Source: Zelopaecilomyces penicillatus
Taxonomy: Eukaryota; Ascomycota; Sordariomycetes; Hypocreales; Pseudodiploosporaceae
NCBI GenBank assembly: GCA_005765155.1
Contig: VCCP01000005.1
Span: 1,240,001-1,304,000, forward strand
Direction: 5' to 3'
DNA length: 64,000 nucleotides
The number at the start of each line of letters is the position of its first letter. The stretch's first letter is position 1. Shown piece after piece: positions 42,955-55,534 of the stretch. Both the position numbers and the translations under genes were made by a program. The notes under the pieces are model-generated. The model did not search any database. It was not told the origin of the DNA and was given only the letters and a program-made list of their open reading frames with translations.

Positions 42955-44390
42955 TCAGCTCTTCTTTGACTGTCCCTCTCCCACCAAGCTGTCGGACATG
43001 GCCTCGGCTGCTGCTTGCTTCAATCGCTCATTACCATCCGCTTTACCATCTTTTGTCTTCTCTTTGGTCTCCTTCTCATCTTCACTGTCTCCTAGACTGA
43101 ACGGATCGTTATCGATAATCGGATTGGGGTCAACGGCAGAGAGCGGCTGCCATTTGCTCGCCTTGCCCCCTGACGTTGCAGCAGAGTCTTTTGGGGGTGC
43201 CCTGGGAGAACTGTCGTACATGTTAATTTCTTCAGTCTCCTCCTTAAATACCACTCTCCGTTCGCCGCTTGGTCGAGGTGATGTTGCGGGTGGTGGTCTA
43301 TAGATTCCAGTGTTGGCCATGGGTCGATTGGCCGGGGCTAGGAAAAGAGAAATCAAGTATTAGTAGTGATTTTGCATTCTTTCAGGGTCGTGGTTATACG
43401 TACTACCATCTGCCGAAAACTTCATCCCAGCAAAATCATCGCTGAGCACTTGAGGGTCTGCATCGTATCTATCGTAATCATTGCTTCTGCGACTGGGCTC
43501 TCCTGGGCGGCGCTGGGGTTGTCCTGGTCTTTGTGCCTGGTGTTGATCTTCGCTCTCATCAAAGTTTTCCTCAATCTTCTTCTTCAAAGTGTTGATCCAG
43601 CCATTGACCTTGGTCTGGGTTTCAAGAAACCCCTGGCGCAAATTCTCACGGATGATGGGGAAGTCGTCTTCTAAAAAGCTGTGGTCGCGGTCGTTCTCAT
43701 CATATGGGGGCCTGGACGACCGGGTTCCAGTGCCGGGGGCAGCGCCGCCGCCTCGATTGGAAGTTCGCGCCTCATATGCCCCAACGCTGTCGTAGTGTTC
43801 CGCCAGCTGACGCGCGTAGAGCTCGTCCGATTCGACTTGCGATATTGCTGCTTGGCCTTGGGGTCTCGGAGGCTGCTGTGGGGGGACCTCTTGTGGTTCG
43901 TCCTTGACAGCATCGGGATCGGTCATTTCTTGTCTATAGTTAGCTCATCTACGTCGCAGCAGCAACCATGCCCACGTGGCAGCTCACCCAGCAGGGCATT
44001 GAATGCCGGTTCAACCTTTCCTCCGCTTGCTCTCAAGACTGCCTTGATGACACCCTCGTCGACAGTTGGAAATGCCTCCTTGAGGGTATTCGTGTTCTTC
44101 TGCGTCTCGGTCAGGGGCCGTGGCGGCTTTGGAGGTGGTACATCGCCCGAGGCATCGCCAAAGGCAGGAGATGCGTTCCTATCACCTCCAATAACACCCG
44201 ACTCCTGAACATCGTCGTCGTCCATTTCGAAAGGTCGAGCGGTAGTAGGCGACTCAGCGCCAGTCGGAGTCGCAACTTTGTTCTGAAGGGTTACAAACAT
44301 CCTCGTCAGTAGTGAACCCCTCGACAGATGGAGTGTCCCTTCAGGGGAGCAGGGAAAGAGGGTACTCACTATCTCCGTTGGCCCTGTCAT
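42955..44390 (-). CDS. CUE-domain ubiquitin-binding protein (Cue5 type)
   Basis: Homologue of yeast Cue5, an adaptor that binds ubiquitinated proteins through its CUE domain and Atg8 through an AIM, feeding them to autophagy. Four exons (44390-44370, 44282-43988, 43928-43407, 43337-42955) join in phase to 406 residues. The 7-codon first exon is MTGPTEI. The CUE domain is at about residues 60-105: LKEAFPTVDEGVIKAVLRAS, then GGKVEPAFNALLG. It keeps the FP and terminal LL pairs that contact ubiquitin. A helix with DELYARQLAEHYDS follows, then DHSFLEDDFPIIRENLRQGF and KVNGWINTLKKKIEENFDE, typical Cue5/CUET blocks. The tail includes SKWQPLSAVDPNPIIDNDPF; the W-x-x-L in SKWQPLSAV is a candidate Atg8-interacting motif. 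That role is inferred from the family. Confidence 0.9.
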
Positions 44391-45021
44391 GACTTTGCTT
44401 ATTGTTGCAAGCCCAAGGCAGGCGGTCGCGGGGGGTCCGTCGAGATGTATTTCTTTTGACTCCTGAACACTGGAGTGAACTTGCTTCAGCCTGATTTGAC
44501 TTGCCTTGTGCATATGACGGAGGGGTCGTTAATAGGAGGGAGGAGTGGACCTACAACCGCATACGTCGCTGATGACGCGCCCCACTACGCCGTTGCTATT
44601 AAAGTACCTCCACCTGGAACAGACTGAGCCACATCGCCTAAACCTTACGTGGGGCATTTGCCACAATTTTCGGCCATGGTTGAGCGGCTGTGGCCAAGCG
44701 GTGACAGCTCTGCCAGAATTATTGTCCCCGATTATTCCTCGTCTTGCTCTAGGGTAGGCTTTGATAACGCAAACATCAACAACGATCAAAACTCAAAACA
44801 CCTCTGTATCGCCTCCTAATAATAAGAATTAGGACGATTGCGGTGGTTTGGTCGATAAAATATGGCTGTGAGCCTATGCTCAACTAGTTAGAAGACGCGT
44901 TGAGGTTTTTTCAGTCCGTTCATAAGTTCAGACACAGTGCAACCAAGTGCGGGTGTTCTGATGGTTGATTAACTCACAACAACTCTTCTCCACACTCACT
45001 TGGTGATTGTGGTCCGCTGTC
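44391..45021. other. Divergent promoter region, CUE5 / DHX35
   Basis: 631 bases between two divergent starts. No gene is supported. The presumed CUE5 leader adjoins 44391. Confidence 0.45.
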
Positions 45022-47133
45022 ATGGCCGAGTTTGACATTGACTCAACTTTTATACCAGCACTTCACAAACCCTCTTCCCTGTTACCAATCGCCAAGCATC
45101 GAGAAAGCCTGCTATATGTGATCGAGACCTTTCCTGTTACCATTGTGATAGGGCAAACAGGATCAGGCAAAACCACACAGATACCTCAGTTCCTTGAGGC
45201 TGCTGGCTGGTGTGCCGATGGGAAAATCATTGGAGTGACCCAGGTGAGCAAGATCTCCGTCAAATCTTTCCTAAAAAAACAACAACCATACGCTAACAGT
45301 AATGGGACGGTCAAGCCTCGTCGTGTTGCGGCCACGACTGTCGCTCTGCGAGTGGCGGACGAGGTAGGATGCGAGATTGGCAAAGAGGTTGGATACTCGA
45401 TCCGCTTTGAAGATGTCACATCATCCTCAACCCGCATCAAGTTCCTGACCGATGGCCTTCTTATCAGAGAGGCTCTTGTAGACCCTTTGCTAAGCCGATA
45501 TTCGGTTATTATGGTCGACGAGGCTCATGAACGCTCCATCAGCACCGACGTCTTGCTAGGTTTGCTCAAAAAGATACGACGGAAGCGCCCAGAGTTACGA
45601 ATCATCATCAGCAGTGCAACTTTGCAAGCTGAAGCATTTCTCAATTTCTTCTCACAGAGCGGGGATGATAAACCACAGAATGGGGCTGGCAAATCATCAG
45701 GCGATATTGGCAAAGTGATCAGTCTCGAAGGAAGAACATTTCCTATTGACATACTATACCTGGAAACCCCAGCAGAAAACTACGTCGAGAAGGCTCTGGA
45801 TACCGTGTTTGACATACATACCCAAGAGGGTGACGGCGATATCTTGGTGTTCCTGACCGGCCGGGAAGAAATTGATCACGCCATTCAAGCAGTTTCTGAA
45901 AGAGCAGCCCAACTTAACAATAAGCATGGGCCTCTCCAACCGCTTCCTCTTTATGCAGGTCTGTCGACGGAGCAGCAAATGTATGTCTTTGATAAAGCAC
46001 CTGAAGGCATACGCAAAGTCATCTTCTCGACCAACATCGCCGAGGCATCAGTTACTATTGATGGCATCGTGCATGTTGTCGACAGTGGCTTTGTCAAGTT
46101 GCGAGCATACAACCCCAAGACGGGAATAGAAACTCTCACTGCCACGGCTATATCTAAGGCCTCTGCATCCCAGCGTGCGGGTCGTGCAGGCAGGACACAA
46201 CCAGGAAAATGTTTCCGCCTTTACACTGAACAGGATTATCGGTCACTCCCTGATGCCAACCCACCCGAGCTCCAGCGATCAAATCTGGCCCCGACAATTC
46301 TTCAGCTCAAGGCGTTGGGCATAGATAATGTGGTCAGATTCGATTTCCTATCACCGCCGCCTTCTGAGCTCATGTCCAAGGCCCTTGAACTGCTCTATTC
46401 TCTAGGGGCTCTTGACGAGTATGCCAAGCTCACACGGCCGCTCGGGTTGCGAATGGCAGAGTTGGCGGTCGAGCCAATGATGGCCAAGACATTGCTTTCA
46501 GCACCCTCGTTTGATTGCCTGAGCGAAGTGTTGACCATTGCTGCCATGACCAGTCTCGGTGGCAATGTGTGGTTCTACCATGATGGCGACCGGGATCGGA
46601 TGGAAAGCTCGAGACGCAAATTTGCCGTTGAGGAGGGAGATCATTTAACTTTACTAAACGTCTACCAGGCATTCGTGACCAAGGGAAAGAAGGAGGCCAA
46701 ATTTTGCCACGACAATAATCTCAACTACAAAACCATGACGCGAGCTGTGAGCATTCGTGCCCAGCTTAAACGTTACCTGGAACGATTCAACATTGAAGTG
46801 GACGAAACCCTCTCCTCCCAGAAACAGTCTCCACAGTCAGCCGAAAGCAACAGCAAAAAGGCAGAGCAGATCCGCCGCTGTCTCGCCTCGGGATACTTTG
46901 CTCACGCAGCGCGCATGCAGGCTGACGGGACGTTTCGCAATGTCGAGGGCGGCACTGTCCTTCACGCCCATCCAAACTCATTAATGTTCAACCGTAAGGC
47001 TGACTGGGTCGTCTTTCATGAGGTCATGGAGACGAGCGATAAGACATTTATACGGGACATTACAAAGATTGAAAAAAGTTGGCTGCTGGAGTATGCGCCC
47101 GAGTTTTACAAGATATCTAACTCACGTGGGTGA
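45022..47133 (+). CDS. DEAH-box RNA helicase, DHX35 type
   Basis: Spliceosome-associated DEAH helicase resembling human DHX35 (703 residues). The model is 45022-45243 joined to 45316-47133, giving 679 residues. Motifs in order: I GQTGSGKTTQIPQFL, Ia RRVAATTVALRVADE, Ib TDGLLIREAL, II MVDEAHERS, III SSATLQ, IV ILVFLTGREEID, V STNIAEASVTIDGI, VI QRAGRAGRTQPGKCFRLY. The C-terminal winged-helix, ratchet and OB regions follow (LARPLGL-like RPLGLRMAELAVEP, LYFAHAAR-like SGYFAHAARMQADG, TIVFHEV-like WVVFHEVMETS). There is no long N-terminal extension, unlike Prp2, Prp16, Prp22 and Prp43. The intron is 72 bp, a multiple of three, and free of stops, so retention would add 24 residues between motifs I and Ia. 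I infer it is removed, from the gap-free join GVTQ-PRRVAA and a GCTAACA branch site. Confidence 0.92.
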   Translation: MAEFDIDSTFIPALHKPSSLLPIAKHRESLLYVIETFPVTIVIGQTGSGKTTQIPQFLEAAGWCADGKIIGVTQVSKISVKSFLKKQQPYANSNGTVKPRRVAATTVALRVADEVGCEIGKEVGYSIRFEDVTSSSTRIKFLTDGLLIREALVDPLLSRYSVIMVDEAHERSISTDVLLGLLKKIRRKRPELRIIISSATLQAEAFLNFFSQSGDDKPQNGAGKSSGDIGKVISLEGRTFPIDILYLETPAENYVEKALDTVFDIHTQEGDGDILVFLTGREEIDHAIQAVSERAAQLNNKHGPLQPLPLYAGLSTEQQMYVFDKAPEGIRKVIFSTNIAEASVTIDGIVHVVDSGFVKLRAYNPKTGIETLTATAISKASASQRAGRAGRTQPGKCFRLYTEQDYRSLPDANPPELQRSNLAPTILQLKALGIDNVVRFDFLSPPPSELMSKALELLYSLGALDEYAKLTRPLGLRMAELAVEPMMAKTLLSAPSFDCLSEVLTIAAMTSLGGNVWFYHDGDRDRMESSRRKFAVEEGDHLTLLNVYQAFVTKGKKEAKFCHDNNLNYKTMTRAVSIRAQLKRYLERFNIEVDETLSSQKQSPQSAESNSKKAEQIRRCLASGYFAHAARMQADGTFRNVEGGTVLHAHPNSLMFNRKADWVVFHEVMETSDKTFIRDITKIEKSWLLEYAPEFYKISNSRG

Positions 47134-50100
47134 CGAGACAGGACATTTCGATCCTGTGCAAGGAAAAGGGGAGGGAGGATGCCACCGTTTCACTCTGACT
47201 GACGGAAAAAAATTGAGGGGTTCCCCTTGCGAATATAAATGGAATGAAGTACAGGGCTAGTAGTAATTAAATTATGTTCATGAAGATGTTTTATCCGCGA
47301 CACAAAACTTGATCTACATTGGGAACTGTAGTAATATTGGATGTGAAGATGCATACAGGCATGTATGTAGCACAGTGCACATCTCCATACAGGGTCAGAT
47401 TCGGACGCTGCTCTATGTATGTTTAGGCAAATGGACATTCGCCGGCCAACCTGCCGGTCACACGTCGCACATGTGGCAGTGAATCAGGAGAAGGATCTAG
47501 CAGCATCGGATCCAGCCCCCTTTCAACTGACAGTGATTGTCACTAGACACGAAAGGCTGTGCTTGCTTGTTACCATCTGCGACACTTGGGATTCTGGCGA
47601 CAGACAGGTCCCTGATCCCATTGCGGGCTGGCTGGGGCAATACAACGTCAAAAGGGGAACGCGGTGGGGCCAGTTCAGTCACGTCTTGGATTGGATTAGA
47701 AAAAAAAAACAAGGAACTTGAGATACCAGCCGGTTGTGCAAGGAACAGAGTGTACCCTATTGCTGGGTGTCTCGGGCTAACATGACAAGGCGGACCGGTT
47801 GAAAACGCCATCAGGCGCGGACGTGTGCGTGCTTGCTCGGTAATAATGTGTTATTATTAATGGTATTGTCCTGTGTAATAATAAACCTGTCTCATGCATG
47901 TCCCGTTCAACAACGCCACATCGGAGAGATGTCCCAAAATCGCCTGTGAGTTGTAATATGCCGTTTCTTAACCTATACAACTAGACCAAGGTACACCGGA
48001 TAGGTAGAATAGACACTCGCTGAGAATCAATTGGAACGAATAGTACGAGCATCAGCACGTAGGTAGTATTCATCTCTAAGGCGATACCACTTGGTTGGAA
48101 TTGTTTCGGGCTTGCCTAACTAATAACGTCTTATTCCTACCTTATTATACCTACTTGGCATATAAAGCACACATCTCATCAGATTAACTGCATAATTGAC
48201 GATACTTGGTGCGGAACATGAATAATGCCAGCAAGGGTGAGAGGTACCCAGGTAGGTGCCTGCCTGCCAGACAATCACAGCACGCGACGAGAATCCAAAA
48301 CCGCCAATTCTTCATAAATGCCAGCATTAACTGTTGTAATCAACCAGTTCGTCCGAAATAGGCAAAGCGACAATGGAATGTTCGGGCCGGGGACGTTTGG
48401 GCTATTGAGAATAATCTGCCCATGATTTCGATCTCGATTGTGAGAGACCGAGAGGGTTTTGTCATCTATAACCTCGCTAACCTGGAGGCAGACGAACCAT
48501 TGATTTTGATTTATCAACTCGCGACAGATTTTAATCAGCCTCCCCCCTCTCTCTAACTTCCTCATATGGGTTTCTGTAATATTTCAGGAACAATCCCGCA
48601 ATTTGCAACCCGGAAAGAAAGAAAAAAAAAAGAGTAAAAAATTAGAACGAGATCGAATACCTATGTAAGCAAACGTATAGTCAGCTGGCTATCACTGCTG
48701 CAATTATTTTCGCAGTGGACCAGTCCAGCCGGACCCTACACCCTGATAATTACGGTTAAAATCAAACCTCGAAAACTACAACAGGCTTATTGGGCGCAAT
48801 GCAGGTGAGCATGGCGTTTGTGCCGCCGTCATCCCGTCGTGGCTGCAGTGCAAACAACAGCACGACCTGTGGCGCTTGGCTGGTATTGCTGGTACTGCTG
48901 TTATTGTTGATGATGATGGTGATGATGGTGATGGTGCAAGAAACTCGCCGTTTTGGGCTGATCTTTTGGGGGGCAGTGACCCTGTTTGCAGCGTTCGAAA
49001 CACCTTTTGGAGCTCGAGCTTGTTGGCAGTGCATTAATCACAACAGGCCGAACATGAACGCATGTCTGTGTGTGGCCCCAACACAGCATGAAGGGAAACA
49101 ACTTTGATATTAGTGGCCTGAGAGTCCATCTTTTAGTTCCTGGGGTTTGATACCCCAAAGACGTGGTGGCCACCAGCCAAAACGTTCATTACTACGACCT
49201 GCTCAGTAATAGTTAGTGTGCTATGCACAGATCTCTTGAAGAGAAATCTCTGCTCCCACCATCTTGCCGTTTTGGTTCTATGGCTTCTTCCAAGTTCCCA
49301 GTTGCACACGCTCATCCTGCTTTGGAAGAGCCTTTTTGTCGAGCCTCCCCCCCCTGGTCGAGCCCCTGTCAGGACCCTGGCCAAGCCACACCCTTTCTTG
49401 GAACGGACCTAGGCGGCTCCTGGACTAGCCTCAGGGGCAACGTTGCTCACAGACACAGTGTCGGCCACTGAGCGTCTTCAGCGCGGCCCAGTCAGTTGAG
49501 TTCTTCCCCGCCCATTCAAACGCATCCCCAAGCAGGTGCATGAATTGTGGTTATTAAATGTGAGCGGGTTCAGACTGTGTGGCCATTGTCGGATAAATGA
49601 ATTCGCACCGCGTACCTGCAGCAGACCCCCTGTTGGCGAGCCCTGCGCACTCCTGAAGGAGGTCACCCACAGGTACAACCCACAGGGGCCACGCACCGCT
49701 ATTCGCAGGGCCCTCTCTCGGCCGCCAGTTGAGTAGCGGCGCGTCGCAAGCCCAGCCAAGCAATCAACTCCGTTCGTTAGCAAGCCGGGCTTCTGGCAAG
49801 TCAAATGCAGAAGAAGGTCTGGAAGACTCTTTCAGCGGGCGCCAGAAGGAATCTCATCCACCACCCTCCATCCCCCCCTTCCCTTGTCATGCTCAGGCTA
49901 TAATTGCATTCAAATCCGCGGCCTGTCAGCAAGAAGCCGTCCACCTGCTTAGGTACCTCACCAAGCTAGGTCACCTAAGGCGGCTCCAATAGTAGAACCG
50001 CTGGCCTCTAGCAAGTACTCACTCCATCCCCCAACAGCACCACATCCGCTATAAATGGTGCTGTGCAGGCGCTAGCGCTTGCTGCCAAATTAAAATTGGA

Positions 50101-51169
50101 CCACTGTCTAACCCCTTTGACAGCACTCCAGTCAGTGCTTGTCGCTGTAAGACCCCGGCCTGCGGTGTCTAATTCGGTGCAAGGAGAAGAGCGAGATGCG
50201 CTGTTGTCCGACGAACAATACATTGTGTGTCGAGTGCCAACTTCACACTTAGTTAGTGGATGCTATTGCTCCATATCTCGCCTTGTTGGATTCAGTTTGC
50301 GACAAAAGTGGTGTGAGCCTGGCACATGTTGTGTTGGTTTGCTTGAGATGGATGGAGGTCTATATCATAACGTGTAGTACTAATTATGCACGCATCTGGA
50401 GGTGTTGTGCCGTTGCGCCCTGTTGCACCCTGTAACATTGATGGTCCTACTGCATTGCGCTGCTCCAACCACAGCGACCAACAGGGGGGGTGGCCAGCCT
50501 CTGATGGTACCTTGTAGAGGGATTGCAGTTAGTTCAGGGCCCTCTCAAGCCCCCCCCCATAGGCCCTGGCCCGTTCCCGATGGGCCCTATCAGAGCCCCC
50601 CGGTCCGTCCGCCATCCACCAATGCACCGTCCACCATCCGCTCTCCACCCACTCCATTTGCTTGGTCGCCACCTCCAGCATCCATTCCCCTGGCCTGGTT
50701 GGTTGGTGCACGCCTCAATCTGCCCCCGTATGCTCCCTCTCCTCCATTCTCTCCTCCTTCTCATCGTCAGGTGCCCTCTGTCGACCTTACGCTTTGTTTC
50801 GTGCAAACTGCCTGCCAGCGGGCTCGTCACTCCTTTTGCTGCATTGTGTCAAACTCCCAGTCACTCCTTTTTCGTATACTACCAGTCGCTCTTTACTATT
50901 GTTGCCCGTCTGGTTTGGCACTTGGCTTATTTGTTGTGGTTATTGGTGTTTTCTTCAACCCTCCCTTCACAGAACGACTGCCGATCACCCCTTCAACCAT
51001 TCTCCCTCGCCTGAGGGTGCCGACACCTTTCGCTCCACCGCCTTGTGCATTTTATGGGCTGCGGATGCTTGCTTTTACAACTTAATCAGATCAACAACTG
51101 GCATTGTTAGGATCTGGAGATCAGCTCAGCTGCGTCATTGGAAAGGAGGGATCGCAGTGAGCGTTTACG
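47134..51169. other. Gene-poor 4 kb stretch
   Basis: Between the helicase and the SKG6-like gene I find no supported gene. Contents: A/T-rich sequence with TAGGTA-type words around 47990-48270, a GAT/GGT trinucleotide tract at 48909-48936, and strongly C/T-rich sequence at 50540-51000 that gives a 227-codon proline-rich frame by chance. Such long leaders are common before fungal cell-surface and polarity genes. Confidence 0.4.
48909..48936. repeat. Degenerate GAT/GGT trinucleotide tract
   Basis: About nine trinucleotides alternating GAT and GGT, as in TGATGATGATGGTGATGATGG. It lies in a gene-free stretch. Confidence 0.8.
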
Positions 51170-53542
51170 ATGGACGTTCTGGGCGCAGGAGAGGCCCCGA
51201 GCCCCGTTGCGACGGGGCTGACGGCCTTCAACATCGATGAGTACAGGATGCAGCCCCGGATCAATCTGCGTCGTGATCTGGTTTCAACATCACACCTGCA
51301 ACCCAGAGACAAGGAGAAGTGCAAGTCTACCGAAGACAGCGACACCTGCGAGAAGCCCGTGGGCCCCAGTGCAACAACTATTCCCATTGTTCTCGGAATT
51401 GTGTATGTGTGACCACAAGAGTTGTTTCTTTGGCAAAAGTGGCAGTGTACTAATTTCAGAGCTAGAATCCCCGTTGTTGTGGCTATATGCGTTCTGCTCT
51501 TTCTTCATCGTAGGAACATGCGTAAATTGAGGGCCGAGGATGCCCAGGCCGATCTCGATTTGGATTATGGCCTTAATGAGGCTCCGGCACGGAAGGGAAA
51601 ACAAAGGAAGAGCCTTATGTTTGGTGGAGAAAAGAACATTCACAAGGGCCAGCTTTCCATGGATATGAACCTTTCATCACCATATCTTCTCCCACCGGGA
51701 ATGCAAGGATCGCATGACTCGATTCATTCACTTGCCAGAACTATTCGCAACGAGCAGGACCCCTATCGAACAGTCGGCCAATACACCAACAGCGACACCG
51801 GCTCTGTGCGATCCTATGGGAGACCCAACACCGCTAAGCGCCAGTCTACTTTCACTACCAGATCGGTTGCTACGACCAAGAAGGCACCGTCAATGGCAGC
51901 ATCAACACCTATATCACCAACAGTGCCTCGGTCACCAACGTTCCCCCGGTCACCTCCATCTCCGCGTTCCCCCGAATCCAGTGTTGATCCGTTTGCTACT
52001 CCGAAGCCGCCGAAGCCGACCCATCAGCTGCACCGAGGTGTAGCGGAAATAGACGACTCTCGCTTGCCTGTGCAACCCATCATTCCGGAGATTGATTCTG
52101 TCAGACCCGGTGACAAGTTCAATCCTGATGAGTTCCAAATGCCGGATCTGCAACCCCCAGCTGCGACAGCCTCCAAGGGTCCACACGATGTTTCTCATAG
52201 CCCATACGGCCAACCTACCAATTCAGGCAACAATAATTTCGCTGGTCATAACCAGGAAGCTGCCGGCCTCGGACTTGAGATGGATATTCCTAGAATCATG
52301 TCACCCTCAGCCCTGCCCCATGAGCTAGAAAACGGCCCGCTTTATGATCAACATGGAAATCAACCTCAAATTCAGACAAGTCAGTATTATGAGGATTATG
52401 AAGAGGATACTCGTGGCCGATCTGCCCAGAGGACTGCATTCCCAGAAGCACAGCCGCAAAAACAACAACAGCATGGACTCGGTGTTCCTCAACAAGGAAA
52501 TAAAAGACTTTCCGTAGGCTTTCGACCACTGCCTCCCAATGAGGTCACAGAATCAGAAGACCCGGAGTATCGGGCGAATCGGATCAGATCTTTCTACAAG
52601 GAATACTTTGACGATTCCAAGGAAGCCCCCCCGCCTATGCCGACTCAACGCAGTGCCGGCGGTGGAGGAGCAGCACCAGGGAATGGCGGTGGTGTTGATT
52701 ATTATGAAGATTACGATGAGAACTACCTCGGCGATGCAGCATACTACGATGCCGAGACAAATGCTTTCATCATGCCCTACGCGCAACCAGTTACCCGTCG
52801 TGCCATGACACCGCCACCCGCAGGCCGAAACCGAGGCGGTGCGCCGGGCGGAGGTCCTCGAGGCCCTCATGGTCCTCATGGGTCTCTCGGAGGTATGAGC
52901 CTTCCAGGTGCCCCAGGACGTGCTCGTGCAGGCTCAGCCTTGGGTCCTAGACCAGGCTCATCTGCATCCGGTGGTTGGGGACGTGGCCCTCCTCGAAAGA
53001 ACCTTCCACCTCCTTCGCCTCTCCATACTTTGCCAACACCGTCAAAGCTAGGTGATGACTCATTTGCTCTTTTTGGAGCCACCGACTTTGCGCCTCCAGA
53101 TAGCTTCCGAGAACATGTTGCTGGTCGCAGTCAAAGCCCACTCGGAGAGCGACGCCCATATCAGCCAAAGGTGCCTGTCGCGTCACCGCTTGCCACAGCC
53201 TTTGACGAATTGGCGGCACTCCCAAGCCCGTGAGTTCTTTTATAACCCGTACACGGGTGCCTTTTTGTCTGAATCATGAAGTGCTAATCAAATCATAGTC
53301 ATATGCTGCAAAAATCCAACACCTTCACTAATCTGGACTTTGCCCCACCTAAGAAGTTTAAGGAATCAGACACAGCCAGTGATGCAGGCAGCATTCGAAG
53401 CAACAGGAGCGGCATCTCTGCTGTGCAGCTGAATGCCCTCCGTGGTGGAGCAGGACGTGTCAGCCGTCTTCCTGGTGACACGGTCTTCACACAGGCAGCA
53501 ATGGATGATCAACTGAAGCCTTCATGGACTATGCGGACATGA
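51170..53542 (+). CDS. Single-pass membrane protein, SKG6/TOS2-like
   Basis: Three exons (51170-51402, 51460-53229, 53299-53542) join in phase to 748 residues. A hydrophilic N-terminus of about 65 residues with two close cysteines (KCKSTEDSDTC) has no signal peptide. It is followed by one transmembrane helix that straddles the first intron (TTIPIVLGIVARIPVVVAIC, then VLLFLHRRN). After the stop-transfer RRNMRKLR comes a conserved juxtamembrane acidic stretch (AEDAQADLDLDYGLNE). The long cytosolic tail is disordered and rich in Pro, Ser and Gly, with Tyr/Asp patches (YYEDYEEDTRG, YYEDYDENYLGDAAYYD) and YRANRIRSFYKEYFDDS, the best conserved-looking block. The layout resembles fungal SKG6/TOS2-type proteins, which in yeast help anchor Cdc24 at sites of polar growth. 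That assignment is tentative. Confidence 0.78.
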
Positions 53543-55534
53543 AAGCGTAACTTGTCTGGAGCATGTCGGCGTATTTCTGCAGTAACGGCGTCATGTCAAT
53601 TTTGTTCTGATTTCCAGCATCGTGTGAGCTTACCAACCAGCGACAGCAACGCATGAGGAGTCTTGTCCTATACTTGACTCTTTTTTTCTTCTTCTTATTT
53701 TCTTACTTTCATGGAGTAACCAGGGTTATGACGAACATCATTTGTTTTCTTTCTTGAGGGTTGCGCAGTTTGCATATAGATGGACTGGCACATCGGAAGA
53801 CGATGCATTTAGGAGAAACTAGCAGTGGTCTCGAGCAGTGTCTAACAGGAAGTGTATATAAAAATCAATCAAGCAATCGGATACTTATGAGTGTCCTCTG
53901 TTATTCATTATTGGTCATATCGATTCAGCTCAGCGTGCGTGAATGAGGAGCAAAAATGAGTAGAGAAAACCACTGCCAAGTTTCATTGAGCAATAACTAA
54001 GCACTATGTGAGATTTGACGATGAGGGCCATCGTAATGAATGAACTGCATTTCTTTGAAAGATTTAAGCTAAGTGCTATAATGTCTGTCTCTCTGTTTTG
54101 GTCACTCGGTACTTCAGTTCTTGAGCCCCGTTCGAATCATGACGATGATATAGCGCCGTGCATCACTTGAAGTCATGCCGGAGCACCGTCCCGGAGCTAA
54201 GAACCCCATTCAACCTTGTGTTGGTTGGCTATAGAGGAGCTGCCACTTACCTGCTCATTGTGGTCTTGGACATCCCCCTTGATAGCTAAGAAAGGCACAG
54301 TAGGTTTAACCCCCCCTCCTTACCGATTGGCGATTAATGTCGTGACGACATTCACGTTAGAATGCGGGCACAGCTGGTAGGTTGGCAGGGTGCTGTTTGG
54401 TCTGGGGGAAACGGGGCGTTGGCTAAGACAATGGAGAAAAAGCTCCGCCACTGGCAACGATGAGTAAGTAGAGCAAAAGTGTCAACTGAGATAAAAGACA
54501 AAGCACGGTTCCTGGGCATGTTCATTGCAAGATTTTGTTTTTCTAGCTGGCTTCTGATACTATACGGCACGGGGATTGTGGCAATTTTTGGTGATGATGG
54601 ACCTAGAAAGTCTTCAACTGTTTAAGATCGATGTGATCGATGAGGACCTAAGTAATGAGTTTTTAATTGCTTTGTTTATTGAGTAGGTAGATGGCCTAGT
54701 GGAGTCTGGGGACAGCTGTCAATTTGTGGTGGTTGTTCCTTTTGGTAGTTTTAGCACAGAGTTCACCGTTCTACAATATGCATGCGACGATAATCACTAC
54801 ATTGGCAATACTGATGGAGAATGAGGCTGAGTGATCTGCAAATGTCTAGGCAGTGATCATCCGCTGACTGGAATGGATCAAGATGGGTTAACTAAGTATC
54901 TATATGCGGGAAGCAATATCAGATGTGAAGACTCATTCATGTTGGGAAGGGTTAGCTCACCAGTATAATCTGTGTCGGATCAGTGAAACGTTTCCAATCT
55001 CATGCATGATGATCCAAATGAGGAAGAGCTTTACGGCTTCAAATCTTGGCTTTCAGGGCTGAGAATGTGAAGAAGACAGGGATTCTCTTCAAGAAATGTG
55101 GCTCTGCATCGTGATTCGAAGAGTTGTGATTGCTTGGTCATGATTTGCTCCAATTATATGTGAGGTAGGGATCTGTATGCCGGCACTTGAAGTCAATCAA
55201 TTTGTCCGATCTAATCATCATAGATGATGTAGCGACCACAAGGCACCAGTGGGTCAGGCTGAAACAGACAGGAAAGTCATGAATCATCGAGGAAGCTTTT
55301 CGTCATGTTCTCCTTGTTGAGCACGAATGAAGTGCTGGATGGGGGGGTTTAGAGTAGAGAGAATAGGAATATAAAGAGGTGGACAACGTCACCCGATTTT
55401 TGGTGATGTTGATATCCTGTCATCACCACACGCACTCATCGAGAAGCAACACACTACATCTCCATTCTCACAACACAATTCGAATTCATACCAACAACCA
55501 CTTCGTGTTTAAACATCAAGACAAAACAGACAAT
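53543..55534. other. Gene-free 2 kb before con-6
   Basis: No supported gene. The 3' region of the SKG6-like gene lies at the left (T-rich tract near 53685). The right-hand 200 bases are the con-6 promoter and leader, with a TATAAAG word at 55370. A GTTCGAATC word near 54130 is not part of a tRNA. Confidence 0.45.
55370..55376 (+). promoter_or_regulatory. TATA-like element before con-6
   Basis: TATAAAG lies 159 bases upstream of the con-6 start codon, followed by a C/A-rich leader with CAACACA-type words. The position suits a TATA box for a strongly developmentally induced gene. It is a short motif, so chance cannot be excluded. Confidence 0.4.

Noticed and set aside
50402..51085. 227-codon proline-rich open frame
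   Set aside because: The sequence is C/T-rich leader; overlapping frames are equally open, there is no domain, and it precedes the SKG6-like gene as a leader would.
54125..54145. GTTCGAATC, resembling a tRNA B box
   Set aside because: The flanks cannot form a T-arm stem and no A box or acceptor stem is found at the right distance.
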